A DNA stretch of 64,000 nt from assembly GCA_022376465.1 (NCBI GenBank), contig JACDTU010000008.1:1550001-1614000 (forward strand), written 5' to 3'. A program made the position numbers and the translations under genes. This DNA comes from Cubamyces lactineus (lineage: Eukaryota > Basidiomycota > Agaricomycetes > Polyporales > Polyporaceae). Of the stretch, positions 34,749 through 46,393 are shown piece after piece; positions within the stretch are counted from its first letter, which is position 1, and each line of letters starts with the position of its first letter. The notes under the pieces are model-generated. The model saw only the letters and a list, made by a program, of their open reading frames with translations. It was not told the DNA's origin and searched no databases.

Positions 34749-34970
34749 GGCGGGGGGTCGGGGGGTCGGGAGACTCGCCGCCGTCCTCCCGCCCTCTGAA
34801 GATATGAGGGCAATCTCTGCGCATAGCGCCTGCAATTATTTTTGCTCTGTCCCATCTCCTCGGTCGCGGTGGGCGAAGCGGACGAGGGGGGAGGTTGGTG
34901 AGCCCGTCTGAGCGGGAAGGATGAAAGGTTCACCGCGTCGCCCGATCAGGTCCTGGGCGAGGTAATTGGT

Positions 34971-34984
34971 TTATCTGATAAGAT
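34971..34984. promoter_or_regulatory. Palindromic GATA element upstream of reductase B, site 1
   Basis: This 14-base word, TTATCTGATAAGAT, is identical to the one before reductase A and lies 223 bases before the reductase B ATG. The identity between two otherwise diverged promoters points to a shared regulator, most likely an iron-sensing GATA factor. Confidence 0.7.
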
Positions 34985-35037
34985 GGCACCATCGCGACGC
35001 ATGCCTGTTAGTATCTCTCCGGCCTTGGGCCGTCCGT

Positions 35038-35051
35038 GATCTTATCAGATA
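35038..35051. promoter_or_regulatory. GATA element upstream of reductase B, site 2 (inverted)
   Basis: On the complement it reads CTATCTGATAAGATC, sharing the 13-base core TATCTGATAAGAT with the other two elements. It lies 54 bases from site 1 in the opposite orientation. It is also in the divergent promoter of the RRM protein at 35551, but more than 500 bases from that start. Confidence 0.65.
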
Positions 35052-35550
35052 GGCCGACTGCCGCCATCGCGAAGAAGCCCAAACGCCAGTGACGTTCCAC
35101 TCCAACTGATCAGGGCTCTCACCTGGTAGGCTGCTCGCGACCATCGAGACCGCACGAGGCGTCGAGCGCAGTCTGGGTGCTTGACTTGACGACATCGTAA
35201 ACGGAAATCGGCTCCGAAAGGAGGGCGGAATTCGTCGAGGATTCATATGGGCAAGCGCCAGCCTGACCCAGCTTAGCGGTTGGTTTCGCGAACGGGATGA
35301 TAGAGCGTCGAGAAGCCGTAGGGCAGCATGGCATGTTCACTGTTAACGTAAGATGTCGTGATAACAGTGAATGGCGCCATATGAAGGGGGCGTGCAATGC
35401 GCATGCGCAGAGGCTGCAGTCATCGCAAGTGGCAAAGTGCGTTGGATTCCTCGAGAGACGCTCGTGCAGACCAGATCGGCATTCGCCGACACGATCTGAG
35501 AGCGTCTCTGATGCCCGATTGAGATCTCACGCACATAATTTCTGGCCTCC

Positions 35551-37224
35551 ATGTCTTCCTCTACCTCAGGCAGCTCCTCGGATTCGGAACGCGCCTCGTC
35601 CTCCTCTCCTCCTCCTCACAAGAGGCAGCGTGTGTCTGAAGAGGAGGACAGCGATCACTCAGACAATGAGAGCAGTTCGAGCGAGTCCGACGACGAAGGC
35701 AGCGCAGACGAGTCTAGCAGCACGGAGTCCGAGCAGGAAAACGGGGACGACGGCGAGCCCGTACTATCGCATGCAGAGAGACGGAGACAGAAGAAGAAAG
35801 AGGAGCGTGCAGCTAAGAAGAACGAGGCTTCAAAATATGACGCGAAAAAGGGCAAGGTGAAGGTGAAGAACACCGCCGAGCTGCCTCCCTCGAAGGTGCC
35901 CAAACGACAAAACTCCGTATGGGTCGGGAACTTGTCGTACAAGACGACCCCCGTCTCCCTCAGAGGCTTCTTCGAGGGTGTCGGTGAGATCACGCGGATA
36001 CACATGCCCATGAAGATGGTGACCGGAGGGCCGGACGACAAGCGTCCGAGGCAGGAGAACCGTGGGTTAGTTCGCAACGGCTCGTCCTTCTTGTCAGTCG
36101 ACAGTGTGCCAATATATCTCCTTTCGTCCTAGTTTCGCATATGTGGACTTTGCCACCCCAGACGCCAAAACGGTGGCGATAAGCCTCTCAGAGCGACCGC
36201 TAGATGGACGGCGTTTGCTCATCAAGGACGGTATGTTGCACCTTGGCCGTGTGTCCAAACATATGGGCCATGTACTCATGAATCTCATTCTAGGTGACGA
36301 CTTCAAGGGACGACCAACTCCAGCGCCGGCTGCTGAGGGCGAAGGTGCGGAGGCCAGCGCGGCGAAGAACGCGGGCCTCTCCAAGACCGCGCAGAAAATC
36401 CTTCGGGTACAAAAACAGCCCCCGGGGCCCACACTTTTCTTTGGGAACCTCGGTTTCGAGACGACAGAGAACTCCATCCGCGCGCTGCTCGACTCGCACA
36501 AGCCCAAGGGCTCCGAAGAGAAGTGGATCCGGAAGGTGCGCATGGGCACCTTCGAAGACAGCGGAAAATGCAAGGGGTAAGCCTAGCCCTCCCCTCCCGT
36601 GATTCCTTTGACACGTCCCCGTCGAGAGTGCGCACCGGTGTCTCCCTCGCCACCTGCGCCGCGCTACCTGCGAATCTGGCGATGAATCGTCCGCGGCGTC
36701 CCCTAATTCCTTCCCCTGTGAACCGCAGTCTTGGCGCGAACACTTGCTGACGTCCGAAATTTGTATTTCTGTCTCGCAGATGGGCATTCGTCGATTTCAC
36801 GAGCATCGAACACGCCACCGCCGCGCTTACGAACCCTCGGAACCACCAGCTCGACGGCCGGAAGCTCGTCGTCGAGTACGCCTCGCCCGAGGCCGTCCGT
36901 CGAGGCGGAGGCGGCTCGCCTCGCGCAGACAAAGATCAGAAGGGGAGGGGACAAAAGCCAGGGGCGAAGCGCGACCGCGCTGCTCGTAACGATGACGCGG
37001 ACGGCGCCGAGGGCGACGGCAGCCCGGCGAAGAAGCGGCGCACAGAGGAGCGTGAGGGTGAGGGCGAGTCTAGAGCTGCCTCACGAGGAAAGAGGACAGA
37101 CGTTGCGGGTAAGGGCGGCAAGAACCCACGGGCCCGCGCAAAACCCGGCGCTGCCCTCGCCCAGGCGAAGCGCGAGGACGTCGCCATTGTTCCCAGCCAG
37201 GGCAAGAAGATTGTCTTCAGCTAG
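35551..37224 (+). CDS. Two-RRM nucleolar RNA-binding protein, Nop13-like
   Basis: Predicted nucleolar RNA-binding protein related to yeast Nop13 and similar ribosome-biogenesis factors. The start MSSSTSGSSSDSERASSSSP opens a long Ser/Asp/Glu-rich acidic region (residues about 1-80), then a Lys-rich stretch. RRM1 has SVWVGNLSYKTTPVSLRGFF (RNP2) and, across an intron, FAYVDFATPDAKTVAISLSE (RNP1). RRM2 has TLFFGNLGFETTENSIRALL and GWAFVDFTSIEHATAALTNP, again split by an intron. The C-terminal tail is Gly/Lys/Arg-rich (KKRRTEERE), ending SQGKKIVFS. Four exons, about 440 residues. The acidic-RRM-RRM-basic order is typical of nucleolar proteins. The exact orthologue (Nop13 against Nop12 or Nop6) was not settled. 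Confidence 0.87.
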
Positions 37225-37490
37225 TGCCTCCTATTACGCACCTACGGCAGCGCTTTCCCATGTAATCATGCTCGGGGCTTTTGAGTGTATGGATGGTAAT
37301 ACGCGTTCCCCTCGGACGGTGGCGTCACGTACGGCATGCATGGCGGAGAAATGGTATGTCATTACAGACAATACTACAGCTACTACTAGTACGATCGTCA
37401 CCGGGAAGACTATATTGATGTACATGTGGCGTGCGCGGCACGCCCTCGTCGAGAAACACCGCTGTGTGCGTGTCTGTTCACACGAACGGC

Positions 37491-39705
37491 TCATGACTCG
37501 TCGTTGTCAGACTCCTCCTGCACCATCCCAATCTCAAACTCGCCGCAGATGTCCCATCGCGAGCCCTCCGCTGCGGCGGAGACGTACTTGACGAACCGCA
37601 TGACGCCCTCGTCCCGCAAGACAAGAAGTAGCCGGTTGAAACCAGGCTGAACCGTCAGCAGAGTGCCATCGTCCTCTTCTTCATCCTCGTCCTCCTCTTC
37701 ATCGTGCATCTCGACTTCCCCGTTCTCGACATGGCCGTTGGTGCCGTTAGTCCCATTGGCGCTCTGACCGTTCTTTTTCTTGGACGATCCAGAGCGGTAC
37801 ACTGCAGGGTCGTCTTCCTCGTCATGAGGAGCCATGTAGCACTGCGGGTGCCGTCAGTTTTCTGTATGCTCGAGTAGTAATAATAACGGCCTAGAACGCA
37901 CCTCCCACCCGCCCCACTCGCCGCTCTGCCATCCGTGCTCGATCTCGGCCTCGTCGCCGTTCGCATGTCCGTTCTGGGCCACTGTGTCCTGCCCGTCCAC
38001 CTGCGGCGTGAGGCCGAGGACGACGTCCAAGCGCGTCTCCTTCGCCTCGCTCGTCGCGAGCGTGTAGTCCAGCCCGGGGCGGAACCGCCGCGCCTCCGCC
38101 GTGTAGCGCAGCGGGAGCAGGTTCGACACGCACGCAAGCCACGCGCGGAACGCCGGGCTCGGGAATAGCTCGTCCTGCAGGCTGCGGATCGCCTCGTCCG
38201 GGTCTGTGTGCGCCCAGCGTGGGCTCACTGCCATCTTCGATCCACCCTCGTGGGCTTTGAGAGTGCAGTACCGCCACTTGTGCGGTGGGCCGCGCAGCTG
38301 CCATGCACCTTCCACACCGGCAGTATGGGGCGGGATGCGGGTCGGGCGGTTCGGCCCAAGACCATCAACCTCGTCCTTTTCTTTCAGGCCTGATCGCAGC
38401 TTGTCCGCTAGCGGAGCGCAGAGGAAAGAGTGCAGTTCGAGGCTCGACTCATCGACAAAACGGGAAGCGAGAGCCTTCATCGTACGTGCTTGGAGATATA
38501 CGGGGTTAAGGAATTCGGAAAGGAACGAGACGTGTTCCTCCGATAGAGTGTCGGTCGGGAGAGGAGGCTCAATGTTTTCGGGATACGCCTTGAAGTCCGT
38601 TTGGGTGGAAGTCTGCGAGCGGTCTTAGCGATATTCTGTCTGGCTTACCCGACACGCAGACTTACAAGTTGCTCTCGCGAGCTTTTCAGCTCTGGCTGGG
38701 GCTCTGGTTGATAGCCTTCTTCACCTGGCTGGGCAGCGTGGAACCAGCCGCTGATGCTTAGTCTCTGACGGCCGTCCTCAGACTCGCCGACGACAACCTC
38801 CTCCACGGAGTGGAAACTATGTCCAGGCTGGACCTCAAAGAACACAAACTGGTTCCACACAGGAGGTATGCTCTTGGACGGTACAGGCTCGGGTTCGGGG
38901 AGGCCCTCCGGGCCCGGCTTCACGGGATACAACTCAAGCGCACCGCCCCACTCGCGCTGCCAGCCCTGGTAGTGGGGGAGCGGCATGTACAGGATGTACG
39001 AGACGCGGCGGGTGCCAATGACGTCGTCGTGGTTGAGCAGATGGCATCCCTTGCGATAGCTGACGATGGACATGTCCTGCTTCGTGCCCGAGAGCGGGCC
39101 GCAACCCGTCACGGCGCGGAGGAAATTGCGGAACATGGGCGAGTAGAGTGCATCGCGGAGGGTGAGGAGGGACGGGAGCAGGGCGATCTGCTGTTCGTCG
39201 AGGTAGTTGAGCGATGCGAGGTCGCCGGTTTGATACACCTGTGTCGGTTGAAGATATGACGTTCAGCCTGGGCCAGATACAGCACATTGTAGATAACGAT
39301 TCGCGCGCGCGTGCGCATGTCACCGGCAAGACACATTCGAGGCGGCGGGGAGCGCTTCCGCGACGCGGCAGAGGCCAAGAGAAATGAACGGACCTTGTAG
39401 ATGTCTGTCTCCTTTTCAGAGAAGCTCAGCTCTGAAAGCGCCTCATCTTTCACGCGCTGGAGGAGATCGTCCTGGAAAAGCTTGTCGACGACGACGTGCT
39501 TGAACGGCGAGCTCCCGTCGTACTCGGAGTGCAGGCGGTGGATATTCGACGGGCTGAAGAGGTCCGGCGCGAAGTGGGGCGTCGGATCTGTCGTCGCGCT
39601 CGAGGCGGGGGTGTCTGAGAGGTGGCTCGACTTGAGCCTTTTAAGCAGCGAGGGTTCGGAGTCGGGCTGGGGCGAGGGGGAGCGGTCGTGTGTCCTGTGT
39701 GTCAT
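37491..39705 (-). CDS. TPA1: Prolyl 3,4-dihydroxylase Tpa1/OGFOD1-like
   Basis: Fe(II)/2-oxoglutarate dioxygenase that hydroxylates a proline of ribosomal protein uS12 and affects translation termination accuracy (family knowledge). The start at 39705 gives MTHRTHDRSPSPQPDSEPSL. The N-terminal domain has APDLFSPSNIHRLHSEYDG, FKHVVVDKLFQDDLLQRVKD and ELSFSEKETDIYK, then a second exon from TGDLASLNYLDEQQIALLPS. The catalytic region contains CHLLNHDDVIGTRRVSYILY (the HxD iron ligands) and GHSFHSVEEVV with the second His, then RLSISGWFHAAQ. The C-terminal half (second, non-catalytic double-stranded helix) carries an acidic loop (EEEDEDEEEDDGTL) and ends IGMVQEESDNDES. Roughly 640-650 residues, as in fungal Tpa1. 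Confidence 0.88.
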
Positions 39706-41361
39706 GGCGGTGGTCGTGGTCTCTGTCCAGCCTGGGCGAGAAGACGGGGAGAGTCGGTGCAGCCAGGAAAGGGAGAGTGCCGGGGGGTATATGTGAGGAG
39801 GAGGAGGATGATGGAGAACGAAAGCCTCGGCCAGACCAGACTGCGAAATCTTGCCTCGGAGCCCATGTCCTAGGCGCCCGACATGACCGCGCCCGTAAAT
39901 TCTCAGCCATCCGTCTAGCCCAGACCATCTGTCCTCCCTCTTACTCACTCCATCATCTTTCCCGTACGACGCTGCACACGCGTGCAGTCGTCGTAGCTGA
40001 TCTTGCGATAATCCTCTTTGATCACGCCTAGACGAGCATCCTCTCGCCAGACAGCCGACTCGGGATCCTGCACAATACATATCGCGTTCCTTCTACCGTA
40101 GTAACCTCGGCAAACGCCGCACTTCCGCATATGGTTATGCCTCTGTCCCAGTTCGCAGGTGTGGCCTAGTGCCTCCATGCTCCATCAGCGAAGCACTCGG
40201 ACTCGCACACAGACTCAGAGGGTGCACATGGGACATCGCGCCAGGGTGAGCCTTCAAAAGCTTCCTGGACACCTCGCTCATGCGCCCTGCCTACCTCCGC
40301 TAATCTCCAACAAGGACACCCAGGCCCCCTGAGAAAAAAAGCGCGGATTCTGGGGGGTCGGAGATGAGACCGCTCGCCATTTACAAACGCGCAGGCCGTC
40401 GCATCCGCGTCCGCTGCCCATCTGCATCTCTGACACGGACGGAGCGTGGTCCAGGCGGGCCCACGATCCGCCCAGCGCTCGCCCGTCTTCCATCGCCCAG
40501 ACTGCAGGAGTTCCCCTGCCCACCGCCTGCCAGACCGTGCGTCCCAGCTGCACTCGCTGGCTTTCGGCATCCCCTGTCCCCGAGGCGATCTTCCCTTCAT
40601 GAGCCATTAGCTAGATGAGCACGACGTCATGGACGGACTATATTCAGTTCAGTGGCGGCGCGAGGGAGGCCCTATTGGCCACGACGTATCTGCGGCCTCT
40701 TTATACCCACACCATCATTCCCGGTGCCCTTCCAGTCTTCTGTACGCTAATGGCGATCGCCAGACGGCCTGGACCTGGTAGACGAAACTGGGGTAGCGCT
40801 CGCAGGGCGAAACAGGGAAGCGCGTTCCCGATGGGATGGGGAGATGAAGCTATACATACAGCAGGCGCATGTAACCAGGACAACTTCACGTCCATCTACA
40901 GGGCCAGGGGAGGAGACGGTCCAAGATATGTAGCCAAACCATGTCCAGGGAAAAGAACCCGAAACAGAACGAGTGAGAGGGATCGCAAGGAGCCGCAAGA
41001 GCCGATCAGAGGAAGGCTGAGGAACCAAGGGCGGATAATGTTGGGAACGGATGTAGGTACTGCGAGGTCGCTAGCTAGATGGGGCAACAATTGGGTATGC
41101 ACCGGGGAATCCACGCAAACGCTGGGATTATAACCTATACGTACGTACTCGGACACACTCAAATACACATGTGCAACAAAAACCGATATACACGAACGCG
41201 CTGGCCTCCTCCGGGTTGGCCGCGTTGGCGGAGGTGATGGCGACAACGTTCGCCCTGTACATCAGCAGGCACCCTCCTCGCCGTGCGCGTGCCTACGCCT
41301 ACGCCCCTGACGAGGTGGGACTGCCGGCCTGACCTCGCCGCCGACGCCTGTTGAAGGCCAA
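39706..41361. other. Long spacer without a supported gene
   Basis: About 1.65 kb. Open frames on both strands (40166-40607 minus, 40615-41133 plus) show no domain, signal or typical splice pattern. It contains the upstream region of the TPA1 gene. An unrecognised small gene or noncoding transcript cannot be excluded. Confidence 0.35.
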
Positions 41362-42593
41362 TCATTCCGAGAACGGCACCTTCTCGTCATTTGTCGACGA
41401 CGGCGTCGGTCGCGAGACACTTGTCCGGCCAGACGAGGGGTGTTTGTGAGAGTGCGAATGCGAATGCGTGCGCACGTGGGAGTGGGAGTGTGAGTGCGAA
41501 TGCCGGTGTGCCCGCGGAGATCCGACAGCATTGACGGGCGTTGTCGCTATCCACGCCTCCATAGCATGCATCTTGCGGGCGTCCTCCTCCGACATACCCC
41601 CGAGGGGCACCGTCGCGTATACGGTAACGTCGCCCTTGCCGTTGGCGGGACTTGCAGCGAAGTGGTGCGAACGGTTACCCGTCGTCGGGGTACACGAAGG
41701 CGAGGTGGGAGTCGGGACGAGATAGATGCGTTGCAGAGGCACATCGGTCTTGATGGGCCGCAGGCCAAGGAGCGTCGCTCTGGCGCCAGCGATGAGCTCG
41801 CGGGAGATGTGCCTGTAGTATTGCGACAGCGCGATGACAATGTGAAGCTAAGCAACGGGCCGCCACAATTGTGTCCGCAGCGAAGCAAGGCAAAAGCGCA
41901 GCGGAGGGAGGAACGCACGATCAGCCATCCACATCACATACGTACAGCCCAGATTCGGACCAAGCGGAGAGAAGGGGAGAACTCACTCGTACGACAATGA
42001 GGATGAACATCACGCCGAGCACGGCAACGACTGCACGTTCGAACCACTGCTCGCAGTTCTCGAGCGAGAGCCCCATCTCGCCCATATCCCGCATCAACTC
42101 CGGGTGGCGGGACAGCTCCTCGCACACCGTCGACCGCACGGACGGCGAGCTGAACGTCGTGTAGCTCACGCCCAGTGTTGCGAGCGTGACGAAAACGAAG
42201 TCGGCGATGGAATAGTCGCGGTAGATGCGTACGAACAAGCGTATGTGCTGCGGTCGGGTGGGTGAGGGGACAGCATGACATGAATGGTAAGGAAAATCCG
42301 CAGTCAGCTTCCTCCCTGCGCCCAGTATGTGATGGCGCACTGGATGAACATACCTTGGCTATCCCTATGAAGCCAATGAAACATGACGCCGCCGCCGCGG
42401 CGAAGTAGGCGAAGAGCAGTCCCCAAACAAGGCGGACGCTGTCAACCGCCCAGACGTCGATTGAGCTCTCCCACTCGGACTCGCTTTCCCATCCGAGCGA
42501 GCGTGAGAGGGCGAGGAGGCGGAGAGCAAATGCGAGGTTGCAGACCGCGCCAGCAAAGGAGCCGGCAAGAGAGAGAGACCTAGAGAGCGACAT
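41362..42593 (-). CDS. Four-pass membrane protein with His-rich tail
   Basis: Unnamed fungal membrane protein; I recognise no named family with confidence. The start at 42593 gives MSLSRSLSLAGSFAGAVCNL. Four hydrophobic stretches can be read: AVCNLAFALRLLAL, GLLFAYFAAAAASCFIGFIG, ADFVFVTLATLGVSYTTF and VVAVLGVMFILIVVRLHIVI. Between spans 3 and 4 lies a soluble loop with ELSRHPELMRDMGEMGLSLE. After span 4 comes YYRHISRELIAGARATLLGL, then a conserved-looking RIYLVPTP, a Pro/Thr-rich stretch and finally a His-Ser repeat (HRHSHSHSHSHVRTHSHSHS), ending NDEKVPFSE. Introns separate spans 2 and 3 and follow span 4. The upstream 600 bases are pyrimidine-rich on the coding strand. The His-rich cytosolic tail could bind metal, but this is inference. 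Confidence 0.7.
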
Positions 42594-44297
42594 GGGAATA
42601 TGTGAGCAGAGGAGCTGAGGCCGAGCCGAGAGGCCTGGGAGGCGAAAGGAAGAGACAAGGAGTCGAAGCCAGGAGAAAGAGAGATGGACTTGAGCGGGGC
42701 GAGATAGATAAAGGGAGCCAGCAGAATGGATGGGAGGGGAACTGAGGAAAAGGAGCGGGAGGACGAGTCTCGGGTGAGACAGGCGAGGAGGGATATGGAT
42801 GGGAGGAGCGGTAACAATCGCAACAACAGTCGCGAGATGGGCTCAGAACACGGACTAGGCGCGCGTCTATCGGGCGCCTAGTCTGAGCGCAGGCGTGCGA
42901 TGGGATTGCGGACGAGCCGAGCGCGCACTCACCTGATGGGATAGCGCGGCATGACGTTTGCTCTCGTACGTGAACCTGCGCAGCTGCTCTGTCTACGGCC
43001 CCCTTCGGTGCTCGTGCGCTCCGGCGCAGTCCAGGATCTCCGAGACAAGGGAGGGGAGAGGAGGGGGGCGGGCGCGGACAGAGGACGTGAGAGGAGGAGG
43101 CAAGGGGCGGCGCGGGAGCTCGAGGGCGAGGAAGATTTGTGAGACGGGCGAGGTAGGAAGAAAAGGGGCCGCGGTCGCGCACTCTCGGTCCTCGGATGCA
43201 CACTCGGCGGCAAAATCGGACGATTGGATGGTCACATATAAAAAGTCCAGTATGTAAGACCAAGCTCTTATGTGTCGTACTTATTCTAGGACCCGTGTCG
43301 CGCGGGCTCGAACTAGCCAACTATCGGGATGAATGGTTCGCAACCCATGGCCAGGTGCGTCTGATCAGATTCGGTGTTCCTGCGATGCTCACCAATCCAC
43401 CCATACCTCCGACGTCTATGCACCAATGACAATCCGCTGACCGCCACCCCTGATATGTCCGTCGGCCTCAGTCGGGCTTTCTCGCGGTACGATGGCGGAA
43501 TCCGTGCCTACGATGTGCCTACCTCTGTCACAGAATGCCCTCTACGAACACTCCCATCTTTCATGAAGTGCTCAAGAAGCGTCCTGCATTCATGCATATA
43601 GGACGGCACACTCGGCATCCGGGGAATACGGCGTCTGCCATCTTGCAACTGTCTGCATTTACCTCCGAATCTGTGGAGCCTTTGACACTTGTGGCATTGT
43701 CGCGCTGCATGCACACACACACGCCGTATTTCGATGGCATCGCATAGTGGGCGTGCCATACGGAGGTATGGCCGACCGTCTGCGGTGGTCCTCGGGGAGT
43801 CAGTGTTGTGGACGATCCGCTTACACATAACTTCCACGTAAGAGCCGCTCATAGATCCTGTACGAACATACAGTATAGACAACAGGTCGCAGTTAGAATC
43901 TACAGTCATTTGCGGATATCTACGGGATCAACTCCAGCAACCTGTCAAGTCGAGAATCTGTCAGTCCCCAGCATGACCACACCGTCTGAAGGTACTGCTG
44001 CGCAAGTAAATGTACCGGTGCAACCGAAGCCTTGGCTATGACAAGCTCTATAGCCCCCGGCCTATTGCCATATATCAAGCCGGCCGCAGCGAATCTGTTC
44101 CTGTCCTTGTTCTTGATGTTAGCCCAAGAAAACAATTTTGCGTCTGTCATATCGTGTTTCGCGTGGCAGAACTACATGTATACAATGCACGCTATGGTAC
44201 AGGTATGCCGGGTCGCGCAAAGTCCCGAACGAGCTAACAGTGCTGGGAAAGGAGACTGGGCCATTGTTCTAACGCCGCGTGAGCCTTGGTCGTCGGC
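42594..44297. other. CT-rich leader then spacer without a supported gene
   Basis: The first 600 bases are C/T-rich on the minus strand and probably form the leader and promoter of the membrane-protein gene. A 246-codon minus frame there (42580-43320) is low-complexity and overlaps the real start in another frame. From 43300 to 44297 nothing is recognised. Confidence 0.4.
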
Positions 44298-45251
44298 TTA
44301 TGTTGGGCGTGTGCTGGTACCCGTGCCTTGGGCACGCTCTCTTTCCTCTTGTTCCAGGATATCTCTCCAAGAGTGATCAGGTGCCTACCCGCGAAGCAAA
44401 ACGTGAGCGACGAATCGTGGACACGTGAATATGAACTCACGATGTGGTGAATTCGGTGGTCTTCCTCCTCATCGTATTTCTTAGCGCGTTGACTGTGCGT
44501 CAAGACACCAGCAGCAATAATGATGCCGATAGTGAGCCCTTGCGCCCACATACGAGCCTGGACAATCTATTCGACGTGATCAGCGGACTCAACACCCCTC
44601 GCATCCCATACACAAAGAGACGAACCTTCTGAGGTGTAGATTGATACCTACGAAGTCGACGTCAGTCATTTGGTACACATATCATTCAACCATTGTACAT
44701 ACGGATCCCGCATGATGTACGTGAACGAGCCAACAAGAGCTGTCGCCCAGCTCGTCAGGATGATGCCATACTCGTGCCGCTTCGCAAAGTCGCTAATCTT
44801 CTGCCCAGTAGTCATGGTCTCCCATTTGGCCTTTTGACGGGCCTGGACTGCATCCAGCTCAGCCTTGCCTGCACCAGTCCTGCGATGCCACGCGCTGCTC
44901 GTCAGCCCACGACACGAATGAACGCGCTCGCTGGTGGTACATACCAACGCTCCTCCTCAAAGCGCTGCCCTGCATGCTCGGCGGAGATGACGAAGGACGG
45001 TACCGCGACAAGGATCACGCCGAGAGCCTTGAGCGAAGGCGGGAGTGCGCGGTAGTAGTGCCACCTGCGGTGGAGGACGTAGGACGCGGGCAGGGCGAAC
45101 GCGAGGCCGCCTGCGAAGCCCTTGAGGCCACCAATGATAGTGGCGTGCTGCTGAGCATCGAGCTCTTCTTTACTTACGAGCTACGACGAATCGAGGTCAA
45201 CGTCTGCGTCGCGATCGCACTGGCAGTATGAGCAACGGCGCGCACCTTCAT
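44298..45251 (-). CDS. RCF2: Respiratory supercomplex factor RCF2 (HIG1 family)
   Basis: Mitochondrial inner-membrane protein that associates with cytochrome c oxidase and supercomplexes. The start is deduced at 45251: exon 1 is only ATG AAG (45246-45251), followed by an intron (45181-45245) and exon 2 opening LVSKEELDAQQHATIIGGLK, giving the family start M-K-L-x-x-K-E-E. The N-terminal membrane hairpin (LKGFAGGLAFALPASYVLHR, then LPPSLKALGVILVAVPSFVI) is present. After another intron come KWETMTTGQKISDFAKRHEY and GIILTSWATALVGSFTYIMR of the HIG1 hairpin, then RMWAQGLTIGIIIAAGVLTH. The last exon gives DHSWRDILEQEERERAQGTG and stops at 44298. About 230 residues, matching fungal Rcf2. Confidence 0.86.
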
Positions 45252-46393
45252 GGGGGAATGTGGTCGTGGTTGGAGATAGAGAACGTCGACGGGTTGAAGG
45301 CGGTCATGGTGAGGCCAGGAGCGGTAAATATAGCCGCTAGAGGAGAAGGGCGAGGAATCGGGTATGGACTGAATGCAGGCAACAGCAACATGCACGGGCT
45401 CAGTCGGATAGCCAGGGAAGATCACAATGACGTCACGCGACCCGCCTTTCTTGCCTGCCTTTTGCGGACAGCTCGTTCCCGGCCCGTTTCTCCCGCTGCT
45501 AACTCCTCCGAATCCTTGCGACCTTCATCGTCTCCTGCCGTGCTGCGACGAGGACAACCGTCGGGCAAAGTCGGATGCTATCTCGCTCAATTTCTGTCAG
45601 AACGGTGGATCCTCTATTTCGCTCCTCGGATACCTTCGGCGGGCTCTAGCTTACACACTGCAGTACTCCGGTTACAACCCATGAATGACGAAAAGCATGA
45701 TGCGAGAGCCTTCTCAGAGTCCTCTCGAACCTATCTCTACGATGCGGATGCAACAGGAACACGGATTGTGCATGAGCCTCTTTGGCGAGTGTTTGTGCTG
45801 ACGTGAGTTAATGCGGGAACCTCTCATACGCTTCAGATGTACTTGCTGTCAGTCGTTCAATAATACACCCAACATTGACCATATATATGTGTCGCTGATA
45901 TGGTTTATTCGCTAGCTGCGGCATTGCGACTTACCAGATAACGACCACAGCGGAGTCTTTGCTAGTTTGCGGGACTCCTGGATGCAACAATGTGTATGTG
46001 CCACTCGGCACAGTACTCGTGAACTAGCTGGCGGATGATACGGCCAGCCTTCACAGAAGTCCTCACAGGCCTTGTCTTTCTTGCCCTCGTCAGGGCACCT
46101 CGGCTCCCTCGACACACTCACTGCGTTGTCCTGACGCTTTGTCTCGTTCATCATGGTTACTTTGCAGATTGCAGGCGTCCCGCTTTGCATGGCCGCCCAC
46201 GCGGGCCGGCTACAATGTGGCTAAGGACAAAGCCCACCCTCACCTCAAGCACTCAAATACGGGACCCACCGCTCCTCTCCTTTCAACCACACCTGCGAAC
46301 CACACGCACCACCCAGCCACACCCGTGCCGCTGCTCTATACCCCGCCTCGCTCATACCCCTTTACAACCCCAACTACCGCACGCAGAACGAGA
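45252..46393. other. Divergent promoter between RCF2 and hydrolase
   Basis: About 1.1 kb between divergent starts. A 192-codon plus frame at 45228-45806 overlaps the RCF2 start on the opposite strand and lacks any domain. No gene supported. Confidence 0.4.

Larger units (their letters stand above)
34749..35550. promoter_or_regulatory. Divergent promoter, reductase B and RRM protein
   Basis: An 800-bp region between divergent starts containing two strong GATA elements. The open frames here (35119-35397, 35297-35860) are unrecognised, and the latter overlaps the RRM gene in another frame. No further gene is supported. Confidence 0.5.

Noticed and set aside
40166..41133. Overlapping frames on both strands (144, 109 and 172 codons) in the TPA1 upstream spacer
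   Set aside because: They exclude one another, show no family motif and have no neighbouring exons. Not enough to call a gene.
42580..43320. 246-codon minus-strand open frame, Ser/Pro-rich
   Set aside because: Runs through the pyrimidine-rich leader and overlaps the real start of the four-span protein in another frame. Composition explains the lack of stops.
43241..43330. tRNA-like word with a TTCGA loop on the minus strand
   Set aside because: The T-stem does not pair, and no D-arm or acceptor stem could be drawn. Not a tRNA.
45228..45806. 192-codon plus-strand frame over the RCF2 start
   Set aside because: Antisense to the first exon and promoter of RCF2. No domain.
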